From: Tetrahymena elliotti 4EA
Lineage: Eukaryota > Ciliophora > Oligohymenophorea > Hymenostomatida > Tetrahymenidae
Assembly: GCA_000231825.2 (NCBI GenBank)
Contig: JH720308.1
Location: forward strand, 62,001-126,000
Direction of reading: 5' to 3'
Length of the DNA: 64,000 nucleotides
A program made the position numbers and the translations under genes. The notes under the pieces were generated by a model. The model was given only the letters and a program-made list of their open reading frames with translations. It made no database searches and was not told the DNA's origin. Below, one piece after another: positions 12,868 through 25,635 of this stretch; positions within the stretch are counted from its first letter, which is position 1, and every line of letters starts with the position of its first letter.

Positions 12868-14329
12868 ACTTTTGGAATTAACACTTTATCAATAAATTTT
12901 TAATAAGTAAGTGTTTTTTATTTATTATCAATTTGTATTTTTTTGGATTAGAGTTACCAATAAGTAAGTAAAAAATCTAATTAAGGATTTTGCCAATCTA
13001 ATTTTTTTATTACAAATAAATGATAACATCATTTTAATCATTTTAGATCATTATATGGCTTTTTTTTCTTTTTAGAAATTAGGTATTTTTTTCAGTTCAC
13101 TTTTACATTGATAAGAAATTAGATGGACTTTTTGTTTTGATAAGATCTAAATTCTTCTTAACTTACTTTAAAAGTAATAAATGAATATTTTTTTTAATTT
13201 TAAAGAAATAGCTCATGAACATTAAAATTATTTTAAATATGATCCAAAAAAAGAAATTTTGAATTTTTTATTTTACGTATCACTTTTCTAATTAAATCAA
13301 ACATCAAACAAATCAAAGAATGATACATAAAAAAACACATTAAATAAATTACAAAAGTTTGTAAATAAATATTTTTTCTAAAATATGAAAAATGATTTAA
13401 TAAAAAATTCTAAATTGTTGCTATAAAATAGAATTAAAAAATGTATTATTTATCTATTTATAAATTTATGTTTTCAATGAATTTACTCAAATAGAATAAA
13501 TAAATCCTTGCACATGAATTTGCACTTTTTAATTAATTTTTAATGGAATTAATCTAATCAGGAAATTACAATAAATTCTTAACCACACAAATTTTTTTTA
13601 CTTATTCTTATTATACTCAATTCTATTTTATTTTATAAATAATAATGTAAGATGTTGCAGTGTAAAAAATTAATTTAATTACTCGTTTGATATTTTAATT
13701 TTATGATAATTATTGATAAAAGATTTTTCGTAGAATCACTCGATCTTATCCCTGATGAGATGAATAGATCAACACCTTATCAAAAACACTCCCTGACATA
13801 TTCATAGTAAAATAAGTATCTAATAAACATTTTCAAAGAGCATTTTTAATTTATTTTTTTAACAGATTTTTAATTGAATGCAAATAAATTAAAAATTATA
13901 CTGCCTTTTGTAACTTTAACTTGTAGCATAGAACAACATAAAAATATTAATTTTTAATATTAAAAAAGTTTTGGTGTAAATTGTAAAAAGAGAATGTTTC
14001 TGTCTTTCAATATCTTCCAAGATTAAAATATGAAGACAAGAGTTAAGTAATTAGTAACCACAAAAAAATAAAAAAATAAATGTAATTAAAATCTGTACGT
14101 TTTGGGCTTTCCTTACTATTTTACCGTATCAATTTTATTAATTTATTATTTAAATTAAAGATTTTTTTTGATTGGTTTTAGAATAAAATAATAAATGAGA
14201 AATCAGTTTTACATAATTAATTGACGTCGAAAGAAATATCCTTTAAGTATTACCATTAATTTTTATTTATAAATAAATAAAAAAAATACATGTAAAGTTG
14301 TGGAATAAAAATAAATAAATTAGTTTTTC
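12868..14329. other. Intergenic region
   Basis: About 1.46 kb of AT-rich DNA between two minus-strand genes. A slightly less AT-rich patch at 13735-13800 has TGATGA and CTGA boxes but no closing stem. I do not call it an RNA gene. Confidence 0.45.
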
Positions 14330-17300
14330 TCAAAAGTTGATTTTATTGTTATTGTTATTATAATTATTATTATTATTTGGATTCGAGCTTAAGTAGTTAC
14401 ACAGAGTTTCATAATACTATTACTACATTCTTATTAGGTACTTGCATCCTTTTTTTTCTTCTGTGAGTTTTACTTCTAAAAAATCATTTTATTTCTCAAA
14501 TCTCTAAATATTTTACTAAAGCTACTCTAATTTTCCTTTTAATTTGTATTGTGTGATTAAATTTTCATGAGCTTCTATCCTATTGAATTTATCTAAAATT
14601 TTCTTCTTCATTTAAATAAAAGAATTCAGCTTTTTGTTCTATATAGAGAAGCAATTTTAAATTTCGTTTTTAACGCCCTCAACAGCCAGAAAAGCACCAT
14701 TATTTTCTTTTGAAGAACTAATCAAAATGTTTTTTTCTATTCTCATAATACTCTTTATGCTATTCTAAATTTAGATAAGATTGTCATTTAGTTAATCAAA
14801 GTTGTTTATAATTTAATTATTTCTTCTTTTAATTTCTGAATTGAGTAATTAAATAGATGCTTTATATTATTAATTCATATCCTCATATATCTTTTTCCTT
14901 TCTTCGAAAAACTCCTAGTGCAATATTAGATTTTACACCGCAGATTCTAATTCTTTGTCGTAGTATTCCTTTTGTTCTTAAAGTTGATTCTTCATAATAG
15001 AGTTCTCTTTCATTATTGCTTCATTGACTTTTGCATCAAGGCTATACCTTTTTTAGTCATTTGATTTACATAATTTCAATTCTTCTAGTATTTGTTAAAG
15101 GATGGTGGAAAATTAAGAAAAGTCATCAAAGCTAGACTACTGCTAAGTGAACAATGCATATTTATCTTTAATTTAATCAAAAACTTATTTACATTCTTAT
15201 TAAATTGATTGAAATTAAATGTTAACAAGTTGATAGATTTCTTATTCTATTTGCTACCCTTCCCTAATTATTTTATTTTAAATTATTTTGTTATTACTCT
15301 ATTTAAATATTTTAGATTTTTTATTTGGGCTAGAAATACTATAATTATCACTATAAATACTCTTTTCTTTTGATACGTTAGCTAGTTAATTACTTGATTA
15401 CTAAGAAGTTTAAAAAGAAATATTATTCAAAAAGTTCGCATTATTCCCTCCTTCATTTTTCATTTATAAATTTTCAGCCACTTTTTCGTTTAATTTAATT
15501 TATTAATTAACATTTTATATTTAGTAAAAGTTTGATGAATCTTATCTTTATTATTTAAAAGGATGTAAAAATTAGGCTTTACAATAATAAATATTTTACT
15601 ATTTCTCATCTTAAAGCAGAATTCCCTTTAAATATTAATAGTAAATATGTTAAAAATATTTTTTAAAATGAATAAAAAAATTACATTTCTATCTTAATTA
15701 AAGATATCATTAACACTGATCTAAAGTGAATTTTAATTGTCAAATTGGTTTGGGTTTGAATCTTGATCAATATTATTTTAATTTACACCAACTTTTAATT
15801 AAAAATAAGATAAAAATAAAATATAAATAGATTAGATTTATTTACATTTTTAATTTACTTAGTATAGTTTTTCGATATTTTTTTATAATTTGAAAATTAA
15901 TTAATTTGGCAATTTTACTTCCTTAGCTTATCCTGAGTATTCTTATATAAAAGCTTCAATGGTGTGATTGCTTTCGGTTAAAAATTTTTCAATTTGAAGT
16001 ATAAAAGGATTTGTTTGTTATACAAATGGGATTTTTTATGAAATTTTGTCTTTTAAAAATAAATTAAATTCTTCCTTAGAAATACTTGAATTATTTTAGT
16101 CCTGATTTGATTACTGTCTAATTTGTTACAAAGATTAAAGTGATGGGTTTTACTACTTTACAACTTTCTGATGCTGTGTAAGGTTTTCAAATTACTCAAC
16201 CTTTAAGTTAAAGGATTTAATTTTAGTATCAAATAAATCAGAAAATAGACTTAACTTTTAGTATAAATTTAAAACTTAATCATTGAATTACATGGCAAAT
16301 TCTTTTATTTAATCTAAATAATTGCTATTATTTTTTTAATATATTCCTGATTACAAACAATTATAAATCTTTGTAAAGTATTCATTCAGGATATCAATTT
16401 TAATATTAAAGGGAGTCATTTTAAGTTCTTAAAATTATTTTTGTAACTCACTATATGTTATAAATTGTGTATTACCTTGTTGTTATTATTCCTTTTAATG
16501 TTCTCCAACATTCTAAATATTATTCTAATAGGTTTATATTTCTTAATAATTAGTTTAAAATGTTTTATCTCCTTTTTCCTTTTTATCACTCTATGAAGAA
16601 TCAATAAAAAATTGTTTCTTTAATGCATTTGATGGAGTTTGACTTTTTTTTAAAAATATACTTCTACTCTGTTTGCTTTTTTTAGCCGAGTTATCATCTG
16701 TTGAAGTAGTGTTTAATTCTAAATGATTAACCAATCCATTTTCAAAATATGATTAATTTAAAATTAGTGGCTGTCTTAATTAATCTTATTGTTTCCCTTC
16801 ATTTTTCTAATTTTTCCTTTCTGAAAAACTTTCACTTTAGTATTCATTCTCTAAAAGATTCATTTTTTAAAGGTAAATAATTTAAGTACTACCACACTTA
16901 GAGCAGCAAACATTATCAATAAACTCATTTTTTTAAAGCTTTTAAGAATTTACAGGTAACTACAAACACTTTTCTAAAGTTTTGGCAACATCTCTTAACT
17001 GATTAACTTCTTCTTGCATTGACATTTCTCTTTTTTAACTTAAAAATAATATGTCTTCAATACGATTCTAAAGACTCTCATTTGTTTACTCTAAACTTTA
17101 AACCTTTTCTCTATAAATATTAGACAAGTGGTTATGATTTTGCAAAATAATATTGATTTCTTCTTATTTTAACTCTACTTATCTTTAGTAGTCTTATCTC
17201 TCAATAGATTGCTATTCAAGCAGAAATTCTATTTCTTCATCTTTTTACTCAAACTATTTCTATAATTATATTAAAAGTTTATCAACCTGCTAAGATAACT

Positions 17301-18351
17301 ACTTACTTATAATATTTAAACTATTAATATAACCTTTTGAAATGCTATCCTACAAATTATTTTAATTTTCATCTTTGCTATTTATGTTCTAGAATTACTG
17401 AATAGTTTACTAATTATTTGGATTGAAACTATGCAATTATAAATTTTCTTGAGAATTAAAAGAATTATAATCATTCTATAAAACATTTTCCTAAAAAGTA
17501 TTCTATATGTTAGAATCTTCAGCAAAAGCTTTCAACTTATCTTCATATAACTTAATTTACTTATTTTAATTATTTATTTGTAAAATACATTTTTATATAT
17601 CATGTAATTAATTCTAGAAATATTCTTTGAATTCTTAAATACTTTCATAATAATTTTAGATAGGAATAGCTTCTATATTTTTAAATTATTTATGAATCAT
17701 TTCCCGTATTAATTTATTGTGTACTGTTTCAATGCTGTTGTTTTCTTAAACACCCTTTATTAGCTCTTTTAATTCTTAAGTGTAGTCTTAAATTTTCTAT
17801 GCAAAGTTGGTTTCTTATTAACCTTACGAGCCTATTTGCTTTTGGTTTTTCAAAAATAATTTTTAATCATTAATATTTACTGAATTACTATCTTCCTACA
17901 GGTTTTTATTTGGTAGAAGTTATTATTGAATAGGAAACGAATTAGTATTTTTTTCAGATTCTTTTGAATATATATTTACTTTGTCTTAATCTCTCGCAGA
18001 TATCTTATTACTACTACTAATAGGTTATTCTTCTTTTTATAAATACTCAATTGATTTTTAGCTTGATATTAGATGATCAATATAATTTCTTTTCTTATCA
18101 TTTTATCTTGTTGTAAAAAATCCTCCAGTTTATGCTGATGAACTGGGTATGAAATTCCTCCAACTTTGCTAATTATTTAATTTTTCTCTTTACGAAAAGC
18201 GATTTGGACTTGTACTAAAACTCCTAAAAAAGATCTAATTTCCCTAAGTCTAGTGCTATAATTTAGAGTTTGTATACTCCATAACTCTTGAAAAAAAGAG
18301 ATCTTCTTCCTCTTTTGAATCATTGTTTTAGTCCTACATATTATTTATCAT
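14330..18351 (-). CDS. Long coiled-coil protein, 1,302 residues
   Basis: ATG at 18351, TGA at 14332-14330. Two short introns, 15792-15845 (54 nt) and 15626-15684 (59 nt), leave 3,909 nt, an exact multiple of three. Each is required to escape a stop or a frame change. The N-terminal 250 residues are polar and disordered. Long Glu/Gln/Lys-rich heptad-like helices follow (residues ~200-480 and again ~950-1270), separated by a Ser/Asn/Gln-rich middle. A Cys cluster (VCCSKCGS) near residue 530 is too small to name as a zinc site. There is no signal peptide or membrane span. The architecture suggests a cytoskeletal, centrosomal or tethering scaffold, but no family motif was recognised. The low-complexity C-terminal Asn run ends in KINF. 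Confidence 0.8.
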
Positions 18352-18707
18352 TTGGAAAATTAACTGCCAATTTAATATTTGATAAGAATAATTTGATAAA
18401 TTAGTTAATCAAAAATTTTATGAATAAAAATATCTCTTTGTAATTCTATCAAAGTTGATTCACAACCATATAAATATCTATCTAGCTTTTATTTCAATTA
18501 TTGTAGATCAAAAATTAATGTAATTTGTCATAAATATTTTCGCACTAATTATGTTGAGAAAGCAGCATATTTTTTTTTAACATTTCCAACAAAAATCTAT
18601 TGCCAAAAGGTGACAAATAAAAAACAAAAACAAATAAAAAAATAATTTTAATAAACTTTTTAGACATAAAGATATCATATAAATTAATTTGGTTTTTTTT
18701 TAATAAA

Positions 18708-20144
18708 TCAATTATCGTTTTGATAACTATTTTCATTGATTTCTTCATCATTTTCAAAATATTCCTCCTCTTAATTTTAATTATATTCATAAATTTATTA
18801 GAAGTTAACATTTTAAATTGGAAATATATTTTGGGATATTTAATTTATCATTATGAAAGATGGGTTATTGAGTGATTAGTTATTAAAAAAGCTTTAAGTA
18901 AAGGGAGGTATAACTTAATTATTTTAATTATCTTAATTATCATTTTCGTAGAGACCATCCAACTGACCCATTATTTAATCATAAGCAAATCTACCTCCAT
19001 TATTGTTGGTAAAATCATTATTGTTATGATTGTTATTAATGCTATTGCCATAATTAATTGCATCTTAATTGAACTATTCATATAGCTGATTATTATACTA
19101 ATTAGGCTATTCTTGGTAATTATTGTAAAGCTAATTATTGTTAGTTTCTGTGTTATTTTAAGGGAATGAGAAATCACCTTTCTATTCTTCATAATTGTTT
19201 TAGAGTTGCAGAGACTATGCATATTAAAATGAAAATTGGTTTTCTTATTATTACTGTTATTATTCTTATTATTCTTATTGTTATTATGGATCTATATCTT
19301 ATTAGTATTCCAATTGTGGTTCTTGGTGCTATTATTCTTAGTAATCGACCTACTAATTACTGTTTTGGTGTTATAACTATTTTTATTGGCTATTCTAACC
19401 TTATTATGGTACATTTTCTTCTTTGAAATTTTTTTAAAAGATTTAAGAAATCTTATTCCCTGATTCAACTGAGCCATAAATTGTCATTTCTTTTAAAATA
19501 ATATCTCTATTCTTATCTGAAAGGTTATTATTATAATAATTTAAGATATACTAACATACAAAAGCAAAATAAATTTGTATCTAAGAATCAAGTTTCAGCA
19601 GTTTTCCCCATGCTTGTAAAAGAAAGTTTGTTTTTTATTGTATATCTGATCTATCCATTTTAGGGAAATTTACTTTAGAAAAAAGTTCATCTCTTTTTTT
19701 CTCATATTCTTTCCAAGTTTCATTTTCTTTATCCTGATCTTACTAAGAATTATCTCTCATTTTATCTTTAAATTCAATAATCAAATCATTAAATAAGGGG
19801 TTTTTGTACAACTAAATTATCTCCCAAGTATATTCATCGACCCCTTCAGGTTTTTTTTCCTTTTTTTAAGAATTCTTTTTATCTCCTTTATCCTTTATTT
19901 CTGTATTTTTAGGTCTACCTGGCTTGACATTTCTTGGTACTGCAAATTCTTCTTTCTTATCTTCATGCTTTATTCTAATATGATTGAAAAGGGATGATTA
20001 CAAGGGATAACTCTTTCCGCATATGCACTCAAACTTTTTATCCTACTGGTTTCCATCGTCTTCATTTGCTGAGCTATACTTTTAAGTTTCATCTTACTAA
20101 TCTTCTTCATTTTAAGATTCTTCTTATGGTCTCTTTTTACTCAT
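18708..20144 (-). CDS. C2H2 zinc-finger / AT-hook protein, long member of a local family
   Basis: Intronless, 479 codons including TGA at 18710-18708, start ATG 20144. Residues ~36-58 form a single C2H2-type finger (CICGKSYPLQSSLFNHIRIKH, with a one-residue Cys spacing). It is followed by KPGRPKN, an AT-hook core (G-R-P) that would grip the minor groove of AT-rich DNA. A moderately hydrophobic helical domain follows (residues ~100-230). The C-terminal half is a Gln/Asn-rich tail encoded largely by TAA/TAG/CAA/AAT codons. The finger, hook and helical domain match the genes at 26929-27624 and 24943-25635, all on the same strand. DNA binding in the nucleus is the likely role, inferred from the motifs. 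The Asn/Gln tail is unique to this copy. Confidence 0.8.
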
Positions 20145-21400
20145 TTTGTACTAAATAAAAGATATTTTTTTAATTGTTTTTAGTATGTATTAATTATTAA
20201 TTAAAATAAAGATTATTTGGCGACTTCCCTAAAAAATCAATTAAATAAAATTCTTTTGAATCTTTCTCAAAGAGGAGACAGAATTCATAAAAAATACTTT
20301 TATTTTCAATTTTAATCAGAGGTAAACACTTATGAATATTCATATTATTTTTTCTTCCATTCACTATCTTAGTTATTAAAATTTTCAAGTATATAGTCTT
20401 TGTGAATCCTGAAGAATATAAATAAAAGTAAGTAATAAGACTTTAAAATGATTTTTATTCAATTACTTGAAAGGTTTTAAATTTCTACTTTAAAGAAAAA
20501 AAATAAAATCAGTTTCAAGATGAGAAACTATTCTTTGATTTAATTTTTACTCTAAAAAAAGTCTTTTATTTTTAAAAATTTCTAGTAAGAAAAATAAAAC
20601 AATAATTATCACTTCTTAATTTATACCAAAAACTCAATACAAAATCAATAAATAATCATACTTTTTTGAAGTGAACATATTATTTTCATCATCAAAAATA
20701 AGGCTTTCTGGATATTTAAATTATTTAACTTATTTTATTTAAAAAAAATTTTCCCTATTCTACATACTATCTTTCTTCATTAATAAAGGCGCATTTCCCC
20801 TCAAATGTTTTTGAATCAAATAATTTTTTAAATAAGTTTTAAAAATTTATTAAATTTAATATTTACTAGGCTTTAATTAATGACTATTTACAGTATATTA
20901 ATTTTAAAACGACTTTTTATGTATATTAATCTTTTAGAAAATTTATTTTTTAGGTTTTCAATTAGTTTTTTTCTGAATTATTTTGAAAAACTATTTTTCA
21001 AATTTGACAAATAGCAAAACAGATCTATTAAAATATAAGGTGAAAACATATTTTACTTAGTGCTTCATTTTTTTTATTTACTCATAGCATTTTTTGAGGT
21101 ATTAGTAAAATCATTTAATTTTGTATGTAAAGTATGACTAAAACACTTAGACACAATTATTTTTATCATCATATTTATTTTCTGCAAATTTTTCCTTATT
21201 TTTTTAGTCTGATTCCATAAAATAGTTCAATAATAGATAAATCAAAAAAATGCTCAAACTCACTTATTAAGGTTTATTGTATTTTGGTGAGATAAATTTT
21301 GGAAAAATACTGGTTTCTTTTAAAAAGATTTAAATGGATGATAAAGAATAAGTTGTTATTCTCATTTTTTTATGATTTCAGAAGTTGGTTATTCTGTGAA
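20107..21400 (-). other. Gene-like open-frame blocks, model unresolved
   Basis: The minus strand here carries several TGA-free blocks whose translations look protein-like and which can be joined by GT...AG introns. Examples are introns at 20582-20640 (59 nt) and 20488-20550 (63 nt), which bypass in-frame TGAs and keep phase across a 31-nt exon. Readings include NAPLLMKKDSM, FKYPESLIFDDENN and IHKCLPLIKIENKS. I could not find one consistent start or connect every block. The 3' end would overlap the start of the finger gene at 20144. It may be a real small gene, a continuation of the gene at 21428-22338, or a decayed copy. Confidence 0.3.
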
Positions 21401-21427
21401 GGATTATTGAAAATATTTTTTATTCTA

Positions 21428-22338
21428 TCATGATATTATTCTAAAAATTTCTTAATTTTCCAAATAGAATATGATGTGTTCTTTACATTTTAATTAACTT
21501 AAAGAATTAAAAGAGAATTTAAAATTTCTTTCAAAATTAATAATATTAAAAACATCTTTAATGACTTAACAAAAATAATAAATTTTTTAGTCTTCCTCTG
21601 CTAATATTTATATTATTTTATCTAAGTTACTTACTGTAATTATTTTAATTTAAACCCACTTTCTAGATAATTTTTAATATTTGAAGTGTGAATTAAAAAA
21701 TTTGTTTTATAATTAGTTATTTCTAAGATTTAATATTTATATTTTCAATCGTTTACAAGTAAAATACTTTAAAAGGCTTATTTATTATGATCATACATTT
21801 TAAAGATATTTTTATTTTCCAATCACTTAGTAATTCAAATAGAATAATTGATTTACAACAAAAATATCTGATTACTTTTTGATAAATTTTTAAGAAAAAA
21901 AACTCCGCTTTTTTGATGAATTTAAACTAATAATTTTTTTCTTCTTTTTTATTTGAATAAAGCTCTTAATTTTCTTCTAAACTTAGATAAACTTTTCATA
22001 TTCTTAATTAACGAAGAAGATTCTATTCAAGCTTACTGAAAATACTCTTTGCTAGTATCAACAAAATAATCTTAGAATTAAATTGTAATCTTGGAACTTA
22101 ATGGGTTCTTATTACCTTCAATAAATAAATTTATATCTAAGTCAATTTTACTTAGATCTATTCCTCTGCAACTTTATTTTAATAGAAATGATCTAATCTA
22201 TTATTTGTTAGCTTTTTACTAATTTTTATCAATTATTTAATACATTTGATGAGTTTTACATTTTTGATTTAAGTTATAAGACTAGGATGCTTTTTGTTGG
22301 TCTTTTATTAGGTTATTAATTATTTTAATCAATTTCAT
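21428..22338 (-). CDS. Possible three-exon gene, ~250 residues, unknown function
   Basis: Inferred exons are 22338-22116, 21991-21635 and 21600-21428, with introns of 124 nt (21992-22115) and 34 nt (21601-21634). The total is 753 nt, an exact multiple of three, ending at TGA 21430-21428. The first exon starts MKLIKIINNLIKDQ and contains SCRGIDLSKIDLDINLF. The second includes SIILFELLSDWKIKISL. The third includes LKCKEHIIFYLENQ. The protein is Ile/Lys/Phe-rich with mixed charged helices, with no motif I can name. The first frame also reads straight to a TGA at 22029-22027 (103 residues) if the first intron is not used. The support is frame consistency only. In DNA this AT-rich, open frames of this size can occur by chance. 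Confidence 0.4.
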
Positions 22339-22880
22339 TTTAGCATTTTTTTATTTAATTTATATAGTTTAATGCTTTGATAACAATTATTTTCTAATAA
22401 ACTTTAAAAAAAAAACTCCTGACTGATGAGATAAAATTAAGTCTAAAGCCTTTATCAAAATTTACTGGTGAAGAAAATAGATTTCATAAAAAATATTTTG
22501 TTAATTTAATTTAGTATCCACTATTTGCTATTTTATGCTTATTTTTAGAATTTAAATGAAATCTAAAAGCCTTTTTTAAATAAATGAGAATTCAAAGTAA
22601 ATATCTTTAAGTTTATTTTAAAATTGAAGAATATTCAAATCATAAAGATATGAATTTTTAAGAACTTCCAACAAAAAAATGATTTGATTTGTATTATGGT
22701 ATTTATATATTATACAAATAAACAAAAGAACAATAATTTAATTTGAAATAATGAATAAATTAGTTGATATAAAGATTATGATATTTTTTCCCAACTAAGT
22801 ATTTTTTAATTTAAAGGAATTTATTTTTTATTAGTTTGTTATTCTGATATAAAAATTCTTGATTTTATTTTAATTCAAAT

Positions 22881-23068
22881 ACTGCAAAACTTCCTAAGTT
22901 AATAGACAAAATTATCCCATTTTTNNNNNNNNNNNNNNNNNNNNNNNNNNNNNNNNNNNNNNNNNNNNNNNNNNNNNNNNNNNNNNNNNNNNNNNNNNNN
23001 NNNNNNNNNNNNNNNNNNNNNNNNACTGCAAAACTTCCTAAGTTAATAGACAAAATTATCCCATTTTT
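22881..23068. other. 100-N assembly gap flanked by two identical 44-nt copies
   Basis: Bases 22925-23024 are exactly 100 N. The 44 nt before the gap (22881-22924, starting ACTGCAAAACTTCC and ending CCCATTTTT) are repeated identically right after it (23025-23068). A fixed 100-N gap with the same end sequence on both sides usually means that two contigs overlapped and were not merged. True sequence loss here is probably nil, though a short tandem duplication cannot be excluded. Confidence 0.9.
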
Positions 23069-23726
23069 AAATAAGAAGCATGTAAAATAAATCATAGTAA
23101 ATTATTTAATAATTTTCTTTAGCATCTTTGAAATAAAAGAATATAACACCAGATATAAATTATGGTATTAATGATTACATTCCATAGAATAAAAACATTT
23201 TTTAATAAGTAGATGTATGACAATATTATTTCTAAAATTAATACGTAAAATCCCATTTACACTGAATGGATAAAATAAATAACAATTTTAAAAAAATTTG
23301 ATTAAGGTTTCATTTTCTTGTAAGTTTTTTAGTTTTTTTTTCAAGAAGCGTGTAATCAATCGATTGGTTTATTGCTTGTTAAGCTATTTTATTTTTGTTA
23401 AAAGTTAATTAAAATTTTTTTTAATAGAAGGAAAAGGTTTTTGGTAATTAAGAAAAAAAGTTAGTAAAAAAAAATTAATTTAACTAATAAATTTAAACTC
23501 TGCATTTCAGTTTAATAAAAAAATGTTTAGTTCATTTTCAACTTCTAAAAATTCAAATAAATATGAAAATCATAGATATCTCTTTAAAATAATGAAAAGT
23601 GTAAAATATCTAAGGCGAAAGTTAAAAGGATCTTAAAGAAGATAAAAATTATGAAGCACTCTCTAAAAAGACAGAAGTATATTATGGTGTGTGTCAGTTA
23701 AATAAATAGAAGGCAAGAATTGTAAA

Positions 23727-24234
23727 ATGTATTTGATAGCCATCTCACAGCAATTCAAAAACCATAAAAATACTTTTAAGCTGATAGTTAAGATCAGTAG
23801 AATATTTCAAGTGGATAAAATAATAGAATATTTATATCTTAAGAAATATATGAAGTGCGATATTTTTGATGAGGAATATAAGTTTTAAGCTTACTGTTAT
23901 TCAAAAAAAACCATATTAATTAGTCAATAAAGATGGAGAATAGCTGTGGGGTTCAAAAATTTTATATTAAATTTTTTATTTTGGATATTGAATTTATGTT
24001 CATAAATTAAAAATTAATTATTTTTTATTTTTTTGAAATTTAACTTTTTATTTTGCAAAGTGGAGTAGCAAAATGAATTAAAAATGGATTTTATTCTTAC
24101 AAAATGAAAATTCTATCAAAGAGAGGATTGAGAAATTTGTACCCCAAGAAAGGATTTTACATAACAATTTTGAATTTTGGAATAACATTTTACATTTTAT
24201 CAAAAAAAATTGTTTAATGTTATTAAAAATTTGA
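23727..24234 (+). CDS. Possible two-exon gene, ~130 residues, unknown function
   Basis: A plus-strand frame opens with an ATG at 23727 and reads MYLIAISQQFKNH, then CDIFDEEYKFQAYCYS, to QQRWRIA. Removing 23946-24060 (115 nt, GT...AG, although the donor GTGGGG is atypical) joins it to WSSKMNQKWILFLQ and on to a TGA at 24232-24234. The total is 393 nt, or 130 residues. Another open frame upstream (from 23523) and an overlapping one at 24104-24397 compete with it. The translation looks more protein-like than its neighbours, but no family is recognised. Treat it as a weak prediction. Confidence 0.33.
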
Positions 24235-24942
24235 TAGAAAATAAATCAAAAGATAAAATAATTTATTATTTAATAATAAAAATATTAGTTTTGATTTTAA
24301 TTATTTTCATATTTATAACATTCAAAAATAAAGTGACCTCAAATTACTAGAAATAATGGTATTTGGGTTTGCTTAAAATTGTTTTTTTCTTTAATGATTT
24401 CATTTTTTAATTTTATTATTTTACATGTTTTTTCTGCAAAAATAAATTATAAGAATGTTCTTTTTAAAATTAAAATTTGAGTTTCATTTTTGAAACATTT
24501 AAAATTCAAAAAATTATTTTATTAAACTGGATCATTCAGTAAAAAAAAAGGGTAGTATACTCTATCTAAAAAGAGCACTACTAAAAATTTAAACTCCAAC
24601 TACCATAGTCATTTTTTTCTCAAAATGTTTTAAAATTCATAAATGTTAAGATGAAAATCCTGAAACCCAACAAAATCTTCACATTTTTGAGTTTTAACAA
24701 TAAAATAAAATAATTTTTTTAAAAAATAATTAAATAAATTTAATGTGATACTAGCAGCTCTTAGAATTTAATCTATCTATTTATGTAGCCATTTATTGAG
24801 TAAACTACAATATTTGATAAAAATTTGGATAATAAAAGATTAAAATAAAATGGTAGTATGTTATTTAATATCTATTTTGTTAGTAGTTAGGGATTTTAAA
24901 TAGAAGAAAAATCTAAATTGAATAAAAAGTATTTTTATTTTT

Positions 24943-25635
24943 TCAATAAATATTTGGTATCTCAAAAGTTTCTTTGACTTGCTTGAACTTATTTTCTTTT
25001 TTCACTTTTTTAAATACACCACATAATGTCTCTACCATAATTTAATTTTAAAAAGATTCTAAATTTTAAACAATTTAATATTGGTATTCTATGCTCAGAG
25101 AGTTATTTAATAAATTAAAAAGGAAAACAGTTAAGCAAAATTCAAATGCTTGTTGCGAAGTTTCTAAAATAATATTTTTACTAAAAATAATAAGTTATTT
25201 CAAAAAGCTATCATTTAAAAAATCTTTTGAAGTGAAATCTTAGCTATATTATCTCTTAAAATGATAATTTTTTAGTTTGGTTTCCAAATCTTAAGCCTCT
25301 TGATGAATTTTAGCAATATTTTTATCACTCTTTTTTACAATATTACTGAATTGCAGAAACATTTCTATCCAAAAATAATCATTATAAAATTCTTCATAAA
25401 ACTTTGAGGTACTTCCATCCTTTCATATTCTTCTTTACTGATAGTTGGTTGCTCATCTTTTTATTTCTTAGGCCTTCCAATTTTCTTTTTAAAATCATTT
25501 ATAACATAATCTTTTTTTTTAATCTCTAACTCCATGAGTTTATCCTAAATGGTTGTAGATTCCACTTTGATTTTTATATCTAAAATCAAATATTTATTTC
25601 TATTCGCATAATTTACAACGCCAATTTTTTTCCAT
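24943..25635 (-). pseudogene. C2H2 finger / AT-hook family copy with two frameshifts
   Basis: From ATG 25635 to TGA 24945-24943 is 693 nt, almost the length of the intact paralogue at 26929 (696 nt). The first frame encodes WRCKLCEQ...GIYNHLGQTH, a finger with a longer Cys-to-His loop than its relatives. The frame then runs into TGA. The hook KIGRPKK and EEYERME lie in another frame, entered at a run of nine T (25512-25520). Reading returns to the first frame near 25400-25425 and continues with a C-terminal domain that aligns with the paralogue. A shared pattern is LE.SQ.....C...(I/V)...LF.(F/L)L with IEYQ. Two compensating indels with domains otherwise kept indicate either a young pseudogene or two sequencing errors. 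Confidence 0.65.

Noticed and set aside
13735..13800. Possible C/D-box snoRNA (TGATGA then CTGA 35 nt later)
   Set aside because: No terminal stem, and the base before TGATGA is C rather than a purine. Too short for a typical guide RNA.
18545..18811. Minus-strand 88-residue frame starting MLTSNKFMN
   Set aside because: It is an alternative frame overlapping the 3' end of the finger/AT-hook gene ending at 18708 and has no independent support.
19166..19426. Hydrophobic plus-strand frame rich in Ile/Leu/Val
   Set aside because: Antisense of the Asn/Gln tail of the finger gene (complement of AAT/TAA repeats). A shadow.
22865..23095. Open frame through the N gap (repeating KNGIILSINLGSFA)
   Set aside because: It exists only because both flanks of the gap carry the same 44 nt and Ns are read as open. 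Artefact.
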